A DNA stretch of 64,000 nt, taken from assembly GCA_036924855.1 (NCBI GenBank), contig JBAGRP010000001.1, positions 6,622,001 through 6,686,000 on the forward strand, in the 5' to 3' direction. The notes under the pieces are model-generated. The model did no database searches and was not told where the DNA came from. It worked only from the letters and a program-made list of their open reading frames with translations. The stretch is from Nitrobacteraceae bacterium AZCC 2146. GTDB lineage: Bacteria > Pseudomonadota > Alphaproteobacteria > Rhizobiales > Xanthobacteraceae. Shown here piece after piece: positions 1-9,373 of the stretch. Numbering within the stretch: position 1 is the stretch's first letter; every line of letters starts with the position of its first letter. The translations under genes and the position numbers were made by a program.

Positions 1-190
1 GTGGAGCGGCGGCCCCGTACCGGATGCTGTGACTTCGCCACAGTTACCCTTATAGTTGGTGCGCCTCCGGCGTTAAGTTCAGGGCGGCCATCGCGATTTT
101 GGGGCGCAATCGCGAAATTGGGCCGTGTGGAATGCGTCTTGCTCGGCAAGCAAGCGGCAGCTCGCCGGAACATGCTCAAGGGGAGATCCC

Positions 191-3100
191 GTGCAGACGA
201 CGCTGCTCGGCTTGGCGATTGCTTTCATCATGGCGCTGATTGCCGCTTTGATCGGGCCGTATTTCATCGACTGGAACCAGTTCCGGCCGCAATTCGAGGC
301 GGAAGCGACGCGCGTGGTCGGTGCGCCGGTTCGTGTCAGTGGGGCGCTGGACGCGCGGCTGCTGCCGGCGCCGTCGCTGCGGCTTCGTTCCATCGTCGTC
401 GGCGGTTCCAACGATCCCGGCAAGGTTCGCGCGGACAAGCTGGACGTCGAATTCAGCCTGAGTTCGCTGATGCGCGGCGAATGGCGCGCTACCGAACTCA
501 CCATCAATGGCGCGGCAGTTGACCTCGGCCTCGACGCGCAGGGCCGCATCGAGCTGCCGACTGCGACCGGGCCGTTCAATCTCGGCGCACTGGCGATCGA
601 CCGGCTGAATCTCACCGGACGGGTCGCACTGCATGATGCTGCGAGTCGCGGCACGCTTGAACTGAACGATATCGCCTTCAGCGGCGACGTGCGCTCGCTT
701 GCCGCGGGCGCGATGCGCGGCGATGGAAACTTTACGCTCTCGGGCGCGCGCTACCCGTTTCGCGTGTCGTCAGGCCAGACCGTGGATGGCAGCGGCACCC
801 GCGTCCATCTCACCATCGATCCCGGTGCTCGGCCGCTCACCATCGATCTCGACGGCACGCTGAGTTTCGACGCCCGCATGCCGCGGTTCGATGGCGCGCT
901 CGTTCTGGCGAGCCCTTCAGGCCTGAAGAAGAGCGCCGACGACAAGCTGCCGACGCCATGGCGGATGTCTGCGAAGGTGAAGGCCGATCCGGCGACGGCG
1001 CGGCTCGAAGCGCTTGAAGCCAGCTATGGCACGGAGGACACCGCGCTCAAGCTCGCTGGGCTCGCCGACGTTCGCTTTGGCGCATCGCCGCTGTTGCACG
1101 CCGTGCTCTCAGCGAAGCAGTTCGACGGCGACAGGCTACTTGCCAAGGAAAGCGGGGACAACGAGCCAACAAAGCTGCTGCCGGGTCTTCGCAAGCTTAT
1201 CGCCGCCGTACCGCAGCCGCCGCTGACGACGCAAATTGAGATCAGCGCCGAGCAGATCATGCTGGGCGGACGGCCCGTGCAGAATTTTGGTGCGGACCTG
1301 CGTGGTGACAAGACATCATGGACCATCGATCGCCTCGAGCTTCGTGCGCCAGGCACGACCCGCGTGGCGCTGAGCGGCGTGCTAGCGCAGCCCGGACCGT
1401 CGGGGAACTTCAGGGGCGCGGTCAGCATCGACTCCACCGATCCCGACACGCTCGCCGCGTGGCTACAGGGGCGCAGCGAAGTCACCTATCGCAATCAGAA
1501 GCCGCTGCGCGTGCGCGGCAATCTGAATGCTTCAGCGGATCGTCTGGCCGTGGACGCGTTGAAGGCCGAGATCGACGGCGGCATGGTGGAGGGACGCATT
1601 GCGTTTGCAAATCAGGCGACAGGCGGCGGATCGCGTTTTGACGCGGATCTGAAAGCCGATCGGCTCGACCTCGATGCCGCCGCGGCGTTGATCCGATCGC
1701 TCGGCGGACCGCAGGCGGAATGGCCGGATGCCGGTCAGTTGTCACTGGACATCGGCCGCGCCATTTCGGCGGGGCAGGAGATGCGCCCGTTCGTGGCGCA
1801 ACTTGGCTATGGTCCGAAGACGATCTCGCTCGATCGCTTCAAGGTCGGGGAGGTCACGGGCCTGACGCTGGAAGGCAGCGGGTCATTCGATCGGATCGAT
1901 GCGACTGGGAGGCTGGCGCTGAATGCAACATCGGCGTCGCTTGGCCAGATCAGCGGAATGATCGCGCCGTGGGCGCCGGCTGTCGCCGCGAGGCTCAACG
2001 TGATGACGCCCGGGAAGGGGGCGGTGCGCGTCAAGCTCGCGCTCGATCTCGCCAGGGATCAGCAGCACGCCGATCGCGCCAGCGCGCGCGCTGTGCTGGA
2101 CATCGATGCGCCGCAGATCAAGGGCATCACCACGATAACGGCGACACCGGCCGTCATGGCAATGCGTGGCATCGATCTCGACACATTGTCGCGAAGCGAG
2201 TTCGTCGTTGACTCCAAACTATCTGGGCAGGGCAGGCAATTGCTGACATTGCTCGGCCTCGATAGCGCGATCGCGGCAAGCGATGCACCGATCAGTTTCG
2301 ACGGCTCGGCGGCAGGCGTCTGGCGAGCGCCGTTACGCGTGAAAGCCAAACTCTCCGGCACCGAGCTTGATGCCGACGTCCAGGGCAGCGCAGAGCCATG
2401 GGGTGAGCAACCGAAGGGCGACATCGCGCTTGTGGTTCGCCGGGCCAGTCTGGCGCCACTGTTCGATCTCAAATCGTCCGACGCGCTCGCGCAGAACGTC
2501 AGCCTGACGTCGCGTGTCACGTTGGCCGGCAACAAACTCATCTTCGAAGACGTGGACAGCACGGTTGCCGGCTCGCGGATGCGCGGCCGCGTCGCGCTGA
2601 CCTTGGGAGCCGACAAGGCGATCGATGGCCAGGTCGGCTTGGACACGATTGAACTTGCGCCGGCGTTCGGCCTCGCGATCGGGACGCGTGGACACGATGC
2701 CACCGAACCGCTCGGGCGCGGATTGCTGCAGGGCTGGCGCGGACAGTTGGCGTTTCAGGCGCTGCGTGGCACGCTGCCAGGCGGCGGCGAGGTCCGTCCC
2801 GTCAGCGGCGTCGTGAAGAGCGACGGCCAGTCGCTGAACATCGATGCCATCAGGGGGAATATCGGCGGCGGCGACTTCACGGCGGACATCGACGCCAAGG
2901 CAACGCTATCGGGCTTTGCCATGAATGCTCACATGCAACTGTCGAACGTCGATGGCGCGGCATTGCGCTATCGATCCCTCACAATGCCTGCCGGCCGCGC
3001 GTCGCTGCGCATGACGCTCGCGAGTCAGGGCCGTAGCGCGTCGGCGCTGGAGGGCGCATTGGCCGGCAATGGATTGCTGACGATCGACTCCGCCCGCATC

Positions 3101-3880
3101 GCGGGCCTCGATCCCCGGGCCTTCGATGTTGCCATGCGCGCCAGCGACACCGGCCAGGCTACGGACGATGCGAGATTGCGGCAGATCGTCGAACCGGCCC
3201 TGTCTGTCGGCGCGCTGTCTGTGGCTTCGGCGCAGATTCCCTTCACAATCAAGGACGGCCGCTTGCGTGTCGGCGCCACCACGCTCGATGCGGACGGCGC
3301 GCGCGCCGTCGTCTCGGGAGGCTATGACATCGCCGCCGATCAAACGGACCTTCGCGCCAGCCTGACGGCGACCGCAACCGGATCGTCCAGCATCCGTCCT
3401 GAAATTCAGGTATTTGCGGTGGGATCGCCGGATCGGCTCGATCGTACGGTTGATGTGGCCGCGCTGTCGTCATGGCTGGCGGTGAGGGCGATTGATCGCG
3501 AAACTCGCAGACTTGACTCGCTCGAGCGCGGTGACGCGCCGCTTGCTGCCTTGCCTGCTACAATTCCTCCGCCGGCCACGCCCCCTGCCGAGACGCCGCA
3601 GGAGCCCTCGGCGCTGCAGCCTTCAGGCGTGCCAACCCCGTTGGACGTTCCGGTTCCCGGTCGCGATCCGCGCCGGCTGCCACCGAGGCTGACCGCGCCG
3701 CGTCCGGCCATCGCGCCACCAATTCCCGCGCCGCCCGTTGTCAGCCAGCAAGTCGCGCCACTGCCGGCGCCGATCGAGATTCGGCCCGTTCCCGGCGCGG
3801 CACGCCCGCCGCGGCCACGTCCGGCGCCGCCGCTCGTGCTGACGCCGCCAGCCGCGACTTCAGCGCGGCCGACGTTCTAA
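191..3880 (+). CDS. AsmA-family inner-membrane/periplasmic protein
   Basis: Predicted 1229-residue AsmA-like protein. A single N-terminal membrane helix (about residues 5-25) is followed by FIDWNQFRPQFEAEA, typical of the AsmA entry segment, and then a very long region rich in beta-strand-like repeats that should lie in the periplasm. The last 100 residues are Pro/Ala rich and probably disordered. AsmA-like proteins are bridge-like and are linked to outer-membrane lipid homeostasis; that role is family knowledge, not read from this sequence. I chose the GTG at 191 because AGGGGAGA lies just upstream and the helix then starts at once. The open frame extends back to 125 without RBS support. The flanking genes are unrelated. 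Confidence 0.8.
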   Translation: MQTTLLGLAIAFIMALIAALIGPYFIDWNQFRPQFEAEATRVVGAPVRVSGALDARLLPAPSLRLRSIVVGGSNDPGKVRADKLDVEFSLSSLMRGEWRATELTINGAAVDLGLDAQGRIELPTATGPFNLGALAIDRLNLTGRVALHDAASRGTLELNDIAFSGDVRSLAAGAMRGDGNFTLSGARYPFRVSSGQTVDGSGTRVHLTIDPGARPLTIDLDGTLSFDARMPRFDGALVLASPSGLKKSADDKLPTPWRMSAKVKADPATARLEALEASYGTEDTALKLAGLADVRFGASPLLHAVLSAKQFDGDRLLAKESGDNEPTKLLPGLRKLIAAVPQPPLTTQIEISAEQIMLGGRPVQNFGADLRGDKTSWTIDRLELRAPGTTRVALSGVLAQPGPSGNFRGAVSIDSTDPDTLAAWLQGRSEVTYRNQKPLRVRGNLNASADRLAVDALKAEIDGGMVEGRIAFANQATGGGSRFDADLKADRLDLDAAAALIRSLGGPQAEWPDAGQLSLDIGRAISAGQEMRPFVAQLGYGPKTISLDRFKVGEVTGLTLEGSGSFDRIDATGRLALNATSASLGQISGMIAPWAPAVAARLNVMTPGKGAVRVKLALDLARDQQHADRASARAVLDIDAPQIKGITTITATPAVMAMRGIDLDTLSRSEFVVDSKLSGQGRQLLTLLGLDSAIAASDAPISFDGSAAGVWRAPLRVKAKLSGTELDADVQGSAEPWGEQPKGDIALVVRRASLAPLFDLKSSDALAQNVSLTSRVTLAGNKLIFEDVDSTVAGSRMRGRVALTLGADKAIDGQVGLDTIELAPAFGLAIGTRGHDATEPLGRGLLQGWRGQLAFQALRGTLPGGGEVRPVSGVVKSDGQSLNIDAIRGNIGGGDFTADIDAKATLSGFAMNAHMQLSNVDGAALRYRSLTMPAGRASLRMTLASQGRSASALEGALAGNGLLTIDSARIAGLDPRAFDVAMRASDTGQATDDARLRQIVEPALSVGALSVASAQIPFTIKDGRLRVGATTLDADGARAVVSGGYDIAADQTDLRASLTATATGSSSIRPEIQVFAVGSPDRLDRTVDVAALSSWLAVRAIDRETRRLDSLERGDAPLAALPATIPPPATPPAETPQEPSALQPSGVPTPLDVPVPGRDPRRLPPRLTAPRPAIAPPIPAPPVVSQQVAPLPAPIEIRPVPGAARPPRPRPAPPLVLTPPAATSARPTF

Positions 3881-3948
3881 GGCATGGTTCAGAAATACGC
3901 AGAGATATAGCGCCTGCTGCGACGAAGCCGGGCAGGCGTTCTCTGCAC

Positions 3949-4206
3949 TTAGATCGTCGCGTTACGATCCGGCGCTCGCTGCTGCGGCACCGCGCGCGTT
4001 CGGAAGTAATCGAGCACGAAAAGGCGGATCGCCGAGGACAGATTGCCCTGCTGACGATTCGTATCAATTTCGCCGACGAGCTCCGAGAGTGTCATGTCTC
4101 GAAGATTCGAGATTTCCTTCATGCCGTTCCAGAAAGCCTCTTCGAGGCTCACACTGGTTTTGTGGCCGGCAACGACGATCGATCGTTTAACTACGGGCGA
4201 TTTCAT
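3949..4206 (-). CDS. Ribbon-helix-helix domain protein (RHH_4 type)
   Basis: 85-residue protein with a basic strand (KRSIVVAGHKTSVSLE) followed by two helices (EAFWNGMKEIS and MTLSELVGEI), the layout of the RHH_4 family of short DNA-binding proteins. The C-terminal part (SAIRLFVLDYFR) fits the end of the fold. It overlaps the upstream DUF4169 gene by four bases (ATGA), so the two are probably translationally coupled. In related genomes I recall this pair beside fumC, as here. The DNA target is unknown. The family call is from pattern recognition. Confidence 0.8.
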   Translation of the reverse strand: MKSPVVKRSIVVAGHKTSVSLEEAFWNGMKEISNLRDMTLSELVGEIDTNRQQGNLSSAIRLFVLDYFRTRAVPQQRAPDRNATI

Positions 4207-4391
4207 GATGCGTCCTCGCCATCGATGTGGTGCTGATCCAGCATATTATTCGCACGGGATGTGCGCTGCTCTTCCAAGGTTCGTTCGGATTTGGTGCGGC
4301 CAAAGCGCGCCCGGTTGGCCTCGGCCTGCTTTGCCGATTGATCTCGTGCGGTGCGCTTTTTAAATCGGTTCAGATTGATCAGGTCGCCCAT
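4203..4391 (-). CDS. DUF4169 family small basic protein
   Basis: 62-residue, highly charged protein starting MGDLINLNRFKKR and continuing with a long Lys/Arg/Glu-rich helix (AEANRARFGRTKSERTLEEQR). This matches the DUF4169 family found in rhizobia and relatives, whose function is unknown. The ATG at 4391 has a GGGAG ribosome site upstream; a TTG six codons earlier is open but less likely. It is the first gene of a two-gene operon with the RHH gene, and its promoter should lie in the AT-rich gap 4392-4687. Confidence 0.78.
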   Translation of the reverse strand: MGDLINLNRFKKRTARDQSAKQAEANRARFGRTKSERTLEEQRTSRANNMLDQHHIDGEDAS

Positions 4392-4687
4392 GATCGCTCC
4401 CGTCTTCAAAAAAATGATGGAGCGAGAAACTTTTTACCCACCATCCAACAGTTGTACGTGTCGTTGGTGAGTTTGGTTTCGATGTCCATTATAAAAATAA
4501 TCTCCGGCATTTCATTCGAGCTCCGCGAAAAATATAATCCAGTGCGAAGCGCTACGCTGTCACCTTCTGCTCTATCACGGTAAAAAACACCGGCGATAGG
4601 TGATCGTTCTAAGCATTTAGCTTATATGACTTATAACTATTTCTGCGCGGGGTCATTCTCAACAAGCTGTGACTACCGCATTTGGAG
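4392..4687. other. AT-rich intergenic region between fumC and the DUF4169 gene
   Basis: About 296 bp without a convincing gene, clearly richer in A+T than its neighbours. It lies upstream of the minus-strand DUF4169/RHH pair and downstream of fumC, so it must hold the promoter of the pair and the 3' end of fumC. I see no clean -35/-10 pair and no obvious terminator hairpin. Confidence 0.5.
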
Positions 4688-6118
4688 TTAGCCGGGATGT
4701 ATCATTTTGACCGGCTGAACCAGTCGGTCAAACTCGGTCGATGTAACAAACCCCAGTCGCACGGCCTCTTCTTTTAATGTCGTTCCGCTCGCATGTGCAA
4801 ACTTGGCCACCTTCGCAGCATTATCATATCCGATTTTTGGAGCGAGCGCAGTGACCAGCATTAGCGATCGCTGCATTAAATCTTGAATTCGCTTCTCGTC
4901 GGCGCGAATCCCATTCACACAGTTTTCTGTGAACGATCGCGCAACGTCAGCGATCAATTGGATGGACTGCATCATGCAATGTGCCATCACCGGCTTGTAC
5001 ACGTTAAGTTCGAAATGACCCTGGCTGCCGGCAACCGTTATGGCCGTGTGGTTGCCGAATACCTGACAGCAGACCATTGTCATTGCTTCACATTGTGTCG
5101 GATTCACTTTTCCGGGCATGATTGACGAGCCCGGTTCGTTCTCCGGAAGCATCAATTCGCCAAGCCCTGAACGAGGACCCGAGCCGAGCAAGCGAATGTC
5201 ATTTGCAACTTTAAATAGTCCAGTTGCGACGGAGTTTATCGCGCCGTGCACGAACACGTAAGCATCGTTCGAAGCCAGGGCTTCGAACTTGTTGGGCGCG
5301 CTGGTGAACGGCAGTTTGGTGATAACTGCCGCGTGCTTTGCAAACAGCTTTGCGAAGCGCGGCTTTGAATTGAGGCCGGTGCCAACGGCGGTGCCGCCCT
5401 GGGCCAGCGGATACAGATCTTTCACCGCGCTGCGCAAGCGCGCGATTCCGCTCTCGACCTGTGCGGCGTAGCCCGAGAATTCCTGGCCAAGAGTCAGCGG
5501 CGTTGCGTCTTGTGTGTGGGTACGGCCGATCTTTACGATCTTGGCGAATGCTTTCTCCTTTTTTCGCAATGCGGAAAGTAGTTCGCTCAAAGCGGGGATC
5601 ATATCGGAAGTGATGCTTTGGGTTGCCGCGATGTGCATCGCGGTTGGAAACGAATCGTTCGACGACTGACTCATGTTGACGTGGTCGTTGGGATGAACCG
5701 GCTTCTTGCTGCCGCGCTCGCCACCGAGCATTTCGTTGGCGCGATTGGCGATGACCTCGTTGAGGTTCATGTTGGTCTGCGTACCAGATCCGGTCTGCCA
5801 CACCACCAGCGGAAAGTGATCGTCGAGCTTGCCATCGATGACGTCCCGGGCGGCGCGGGCGATGGCGCGGGCTCGTTTCTGGTCCAGCAGGCCGAGTTCG
5901 AGATTGGTTTCAGCCGCGGCGAGCTTGACGATGCCCAGCGCACGAACGATCTGCATCGGCATGCGATCATGGCCGATGCGGAAATTTTGCCGGGACCGTT
6001 CGGTCTGCGCGCCCCAGTAGCGATCTGCGGCGACCTCGATCGGGCCGAAGCTGTCGGTCTCCGTGCGGGTGGCCTTGGTGGCGGTTGGAGAGGCGGGGGT
6101 CTTGGACGATTTTGCCAT
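4688..6118 (-). CDS. fumC: Class II fumarate hydratase
   Basis: 476-residue fumarase C, the iron-independent homotetrameric enzyme that interconverts fumarate and malate in the TCA cycle. The superfamily signature [13 protein letters not shown] is present at about residue 330 and carries the catalytic-loop serine. [10 protein letters not shown] near residue 200 carries the catalytic-site His, and [15 protein letters not shown] is the fumarate-site segment. The ATG at 6118 (MAKSSKTP) has AGGA upstream; an in-frame GTG ten codons earlier is possible. The first 20 residues are Ala/Thr/Lys rich and look disordered. sspB lies upstream on the same strand. Confidence 0.96.
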   Translation of the reverse strand: MAKSSKTPASPTATKATRTETDSFGPIEVAADRYWGAQTERSRQNFRIGHDRMPMQIVRALGIVKLAAAETNLELGLLDQKRARAIARAARDVIDGKLDDHFPLVVWQTGSGTQTNMNLNEVIANRANEMLGGERGSKKPVHPNDHVNMSQSSNDSFPTAMHIAATQSITSDMIPALSELLSALRKKEKAFAKIVKIGRTHTQDATPLTLGQEFSGYAAQVESGIARLRSAVKDLYPLAQGGTAVGTGLNSKPRFAKLFAKHAAVITKLPFTSAPNKFEALASNDAYVFVHGAINSVATGLFKVANDIRLLGSGPRSGLGELMLPENEPGSSIMPGKVNPTQCEAMTMVCCQVFGNHTAITVAGSQGHFELNVYKPVMAHCMMQSIQLIADVARSFTENCVNGIRADEKRIQDLMQRSLMLVTALAPKIGYDNAAKVAKFAHASGTTLKEEAVRLGFVTSTEFDRLVQPVKMIHPG

Positions 6119-6215
6119 GGATCGGGTCCTTGCTATGCCGCGATCCATGACGGGTGCGGCGCATGCGTATGGGGCCGCTCGTCAGCGGCTCCTTCACCTT
6201 ACACCGTGGTGTCGG

Positions 6216-6734
6216 CTATTTCTTCCGGAAGCGGTCTAAACGGACGACCTCGGCGCCTTCGCTCGGCTTGGCCGGTTCGTCTTCGGAGGGCGTTGCGGGG
6301 GCAGCTGCCGGAGCGGCGAGCGCCGAGGCCGCGGTCTCTGCCGAGGTGGTCGCGCCGGCGGTCGCCTCTGCGGCAGTCTCCGTTGGCTCGAATTGCAGGC
6401 CGAACTGCACCGACGGATCGAAGAAGCTCTTGATGGAATTGAACGGCACCACCAGGCGCTCAGGAACGCCGTTGAAGGAGAGGCCGACCTCGAAGCGGTC
6501 CTCGGTCACTACCAGATCCCAGAACTGGTGCTGCAGAATCACCGTCATCTCTTCCGGATACTGCGCCAGCAGCCGGGGCGAGAGTTTTACGCCTTCGGCG
6601 GTCGAGACGAAGGTGATGAAGAAATGATGCTCGCCGGGCAGGCCGTGTTCGGCCGCGTCGATCAGCACGCGGCGCAGCACGCCGCGCAACGCATCGCGCG
6701 CCAGGACGTCGTATCGGATATGATCGGTTGCCAT
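6216..6734 (-). CDS. sspB: SspB-family ClpXP adaptor
   Basis: 172-residue alphaproteobacterial SspB homologue. The conserved core (IRYDVLARDALRGVLRRVL, HHFFITFVSTAEGVKLSPRL, YPEEMTVILQHQFWDL, FNGVPERLVVPFNSIKSFFDPS) covers residues 5-115. A long Ala/Glu-rich linker follows, and then a basic tail (VVRLDRFRKK) of the kind that docks on the ClpX N-domain. SspB binds ssrA-tagged or specific substrates and delivers them to ClpXP. It lies 97 bp upstream of the fumC start on the same strand, an arrangement I recall from Bradyrhizobium relatives. Confidence 0.9.
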   Translation of the reverse strand: MATDHIRYDVLARDALRGVLRRVLIDAAEHGLPGEHHFFITFVSTAEGVKLSPRLLAQYPEEMTVILQHQFWDLVVTEDRFEVGLSFNGVPERLVVPFNSIKSFFDPSVQFGLQFEPTETAAEATAGATTSAETAASALAAPAAAPATPSEDEPAKPSEGAEVVRLDRFRKK

Positions 6735-6902
6735 CAGTCGGTCCCGTCGTATTTCGAAAAAGCCACATGCGGATCGGCGGCGATGCCGTGGCCCGACTCA
6801 CGCCATTCACCCCATGCTACCCCGGCATAAGCCTGAGGTCAGCAGGCCAGGCAAGCTGGCGGCCTCTATATAGGGTGGAAATAGAGGGGATAAAGCCGAG
6901 CG

Positions 6903-7142
6903 CGGTTTTCAGGCTCAGTTCCCCCCGGACGGAAGGTAGAAATCGGTTGGCCTGATCCCGCCGTCGCTCTGTCGATCGGGTTGACGGGCGCGAGCGGATT
7001 GATCCTGGCGCTGACCTCGGACCGGTCGTGGTCGACGTTCCTGGTGACGGCGGTTGCAGCCATTTTGGCGTTCGCCACGCGACTCAACCCGCTATGGTTG
7101 TTGGTGGCGGGCGGCTGTCTTGGTTTCGCTGGCATTCTCTGA
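6903..7142 (+). pseudogene. Decayed C-terminal fragment resembling a chromate (ChrA-type) transporter
   Basis: The +3 frame reads hydrophobic residues ending WLLVAGGCLGFAGIL and a stop at 7140-7142. This resembles the last helices of ChrA-family transporters, where NPLWLL...G closes the protein. No start codon with an RBS and no upstream domain are visible: the frame before 6950 does not look like a membrane protein, and the sequence runs straight into the tctB leader. I read it as the tail of a deleted gene. The assignment rests on a short stretch, so a fortuitous hydrophobic frame cannot be excluded. Confidence 0.45.
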
Positions 7143-7231
7143 GGAAAATCGCTAGGCAAGCTCTGTCTGGGGACCGCAAGCCGCTTCCCAAAAGACGTTG
7201 GGCTACAAGCTCGTTACAGGGGAACGTACCG

Positions 7232-7732
7232 ATGAGTGATGCGCCGAGCCATGTGCCGGGAAAATCCATCATGCCAAGCTGGGTCAAGGGCCCGCAGGAT
7301 TTTGTAGGCGGTCTCGCCTTGATGGCGATTGCGCTGTTTGCGTTGTGGGCGTCGAGCGACCTGCAGGGAATGCACGGCTTCTCGTTCGGCGCCGGAACCG
7401 CGCCGCGGATGTTCGGCGTGCTGTTGCTGGGGCTGGGGGCCGCCGTTGCCGTGGTCGGGCTTCTGACCGAAGGCCCTCATCTGGCGACCTATGCCTGGCG
7501 CGGACCGTTGTTCGTCACCCTGGCGATCGTGTCCTTTGCGGTCACGATCCGGCCGATGGGGCTGGTCATCTCGGCCTTCCTCAGCTTCATGATCTCCGCA
7601 CTAGGCACGCCCGAAACCCGGTGGAAAGAAACCACCATTGTCGGCGTCTTGCTGACGGCGTTTTGCAGCTTTCTGTTCCCCTATGCGCTGGGGCTGCCGT
7701 TGCAGCTTCTCCCCGCATTCTTGATTCGTTGA
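7232..7732 (+). CDS. tctB: Tripartite tricarboxylate transporter, small membrane subunit TctB
   Basis: 166-residue protein with four predicted membrane helices (for example FVGGLALMAIALFALWAS and GVLLLGLGAAVAVVGLL) and the TctB-like segment GTAPRMFGVLLLGLG. In TTT transporters this small subunit pairs with TctA to import carboxylates captured by the periplasmic TctC. The ATG at 7232 is preceded by ACAGGGGAA; the frame is open further upstream without a better start. The stop lies 10 bp before tctA, so the two are cotranscribed. Confidence 0.88.
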   Translation: MSDAPSHVPGKSIMPSWVKGPQDFVGGLALMAIALFALWASSDLQGMHGFSFGAGTAPRMFGVLLLGLGAAVAVVGLLTEGPHLATYAWRGPLFVTLAIVSFAVTIRPMGLVISAFLSFMISALGTPETRWKETTIVGVLLTAFCSFLFPYALGLPLQLLPAFLIR

Positions 7733-7742
7733 GGCTGCAATC

Positions 7743-9257
7743 ATGGATATCTTTTCCAACCTCGCGCTCGGTTTCGGCGTCGCCTTCACCCCGATCAATC
7801 TCCTGCTCTGTCTGATCGGAGCCCTGGTCGGCACCCTGGTCGGCGTGCTGCCGGGCATCGGCACTATCGCCACCGTGGCCATGCTGCTGCCGATCACCTT
7901 CGGTCTGCCGCCAGTCGGCGCGCTGATCATGCTCGCTGGCATCTATTACGGCGCGCAGTACGGCGGCTCGACCACGTCGATCCTGGTCAACATTCCCGGC
8001 GAGGCGACGTCGGTCGTCACCACGCTCGACGGTTTCCAGATGGCCAAGCAGGGCCGCGCTGGTCCGGCGCTGGCCATCGCCGCGATCGGATCGTTCTTCG
8101 CAGGCTGTGTAGCGACGGTTCTGATTGCCGTGCTGGGCGCGCCTTTGACCAAGCTTGCGCTCGCCTTTGGGCCTGCCGAATACTTCTCGCTGATGACCCT
8201 CGGCCTGATCTTCGCGGTGGTGCTGGCCAAGGGCTCGGTGCTGAAGGCGATCGCGATGATCGTGTTCGGGCTGCTGTTGTCGATGGTCGGATCCGACATC
8301 GAGACCGGCGCCTCACGCATGGCCTTCAACATTCCCGAACTGGCCGATGGTCTCGGTTTCGCCACGGTGGCGATGGGCGTGTTCGGCTTCGCGGAAATCA
8401 TCCGTAACCTCGATGCGGGTGCGGAGATGGACCGCGAACTGGTGCAGCAGAAGATTACCGGCCTGATGCCGACCAAGAAGGATCTGAAAGACTCGGCGCC
8501 GGCGATTTTGCGCGGCACGGTGCTTGGATCTATTCTCGGCATTCTGCCGGGCGGCGGTGCGGTGATCGCGTCGTTTGCGGCCTACACGCTTGAGAAGAAG
8601 CTCGCCAAGGACCCGTCGCGGTTCGGCCGCGGCGCCATCGAAGGCGTTGCCGGTCCGGAAAGCGCCAACAATGCTGCGGCGCAAACGTCGTTCATTCCGC
8701 TGCTGACGCTCGGCATTCCGCCGAACGCCGTGATGGCACTGATGGTCGGCGCGATGACGATCCATGGCATCGTGCCGGGTCCGCAGGTGATGCAGAAGCA
8801 GCCGGAACTGGTCTGGGGCATGATCGCCTCGATGTGGATCGGCAACCTGATGCTGCTGGTCATCAACCTGCCACTGGTGGGGATCTGGGTGCGGCTGCTG
8901 CGTGTGCCGTATCGCCTGATGTTCCCGGCGATCGTGATCTTCTGCGCTATTGGCATCTACTCGATCAACAACGCGCCGATGGACGTGGTGCTGGCCGGCA
9001 TGTTCGGTCTGGTCGGTTACTGGCTGATCAAGCACGATTTCGAGCCAGCGCCGTTGCTGCTCGGCATGGTGCTGGGACCGCTGATGGAAGAGAACCTGCG
9101 TCGTGCGCTGCTGATTTCCCGCGGCGATGCGACAGTGTTCTTTACCCGTCCGCTGTCCGCCAGCCTGATGGCCGTCTCGGCTTTCTTGCTGATCCTGGCG
9201 GTGTTGCCCTCGCTGCGCAAAAAGCGCGACGAGGTGTTTGTGGAATCCGAAAGCTGA
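7743..9257 (+). CDS. tctA: Tripartite tricarboxylate transporter, large permease TctA
   Basis: 504-residue, about 12-helix permease. It carries the TctA hallmarks GVLPGIGTIATVAMLLP near the N-terminus, YYGAQYGGSTTSILVNIPGE around residues 75-95, and the repeated half GSILGILPGGGAVIASFAAY near residue 265. Together with TctB and the binding protein it forms a secondary, ion-driven importer for a carboxylate whose identity the sequence does not show. It is followed by a strong hairpin (9274-9304) and then by tctC. Confidence 0.93.
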   Translation: MDIFSNLALGFGVAFTPINLLLCLIGALVGTLVGVLPGIGTIATVAMLLPITFGLPPVGALIMLAGIYYGAQYGGSTTSILVNIPGEATSVVTTLDGFQMAKQGRAGPALAIAAIGSFFAGCVATVLIAVLGAPLTKLALAFGPAEYFSLMTLGLIFAVVLAKGSVLKAIAMIVFGLLLSMVGSDIETGASRMAFNIPELADGLGFATVAMGVFGFAEIIRNLDAGAEMDRELVQQKITGLMPTKKDLKDSAPAILRGTVLGSILGILPGGGAVIASFAAYTLEKKLAKDPSRFGRGAIEGVAGPESANNAAAQTSFIPLLTLGIPPNAVMALMVGAMTIHGIVPGPQVMQKQPELVWGMIASMWIGNLMLLVINLPLVGIWVRLLRVPYRLMFPAIVIFCAIGIYSINNAPMDVVLAGMFGLVGYWLIKHDFEPAPLLLGMVLGPLMEENLRRALLISRGDATVFFTRPLSASLMAVSAFLLILAVLPSLRKKRDEVFVESES

Positions 9258-9273
9258 CATGCGGCGTTGCGTC

Positions 9274-9304
9274 GCGGCCCGAAGTCGAATGGACTTCGGG
9301 CCGC
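9274..9304 (+). terminator. Perfect 13-bp hairpin between tctA and tctC
   Basis: GCGGCCCGAAGTC (9274-9286) pairs perfectly with GACTTCGGGCCGC (9292-9304) around a 5-base loop. No clean U-run follows, so it may stabilise an upstream or processed mRNA end, or act as a partial terminator, rather than a strong intrinsic terminator. Its position suggests separate dosage of the binding protein and the permease. Confidence 0.6.
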
Positions 9305-9373
9305 GCGTTGTATTGATTTCCCCCAGATCCGTCGCGTTGGCGATCACATAACAATCTCTGGGGAGGCACTATC

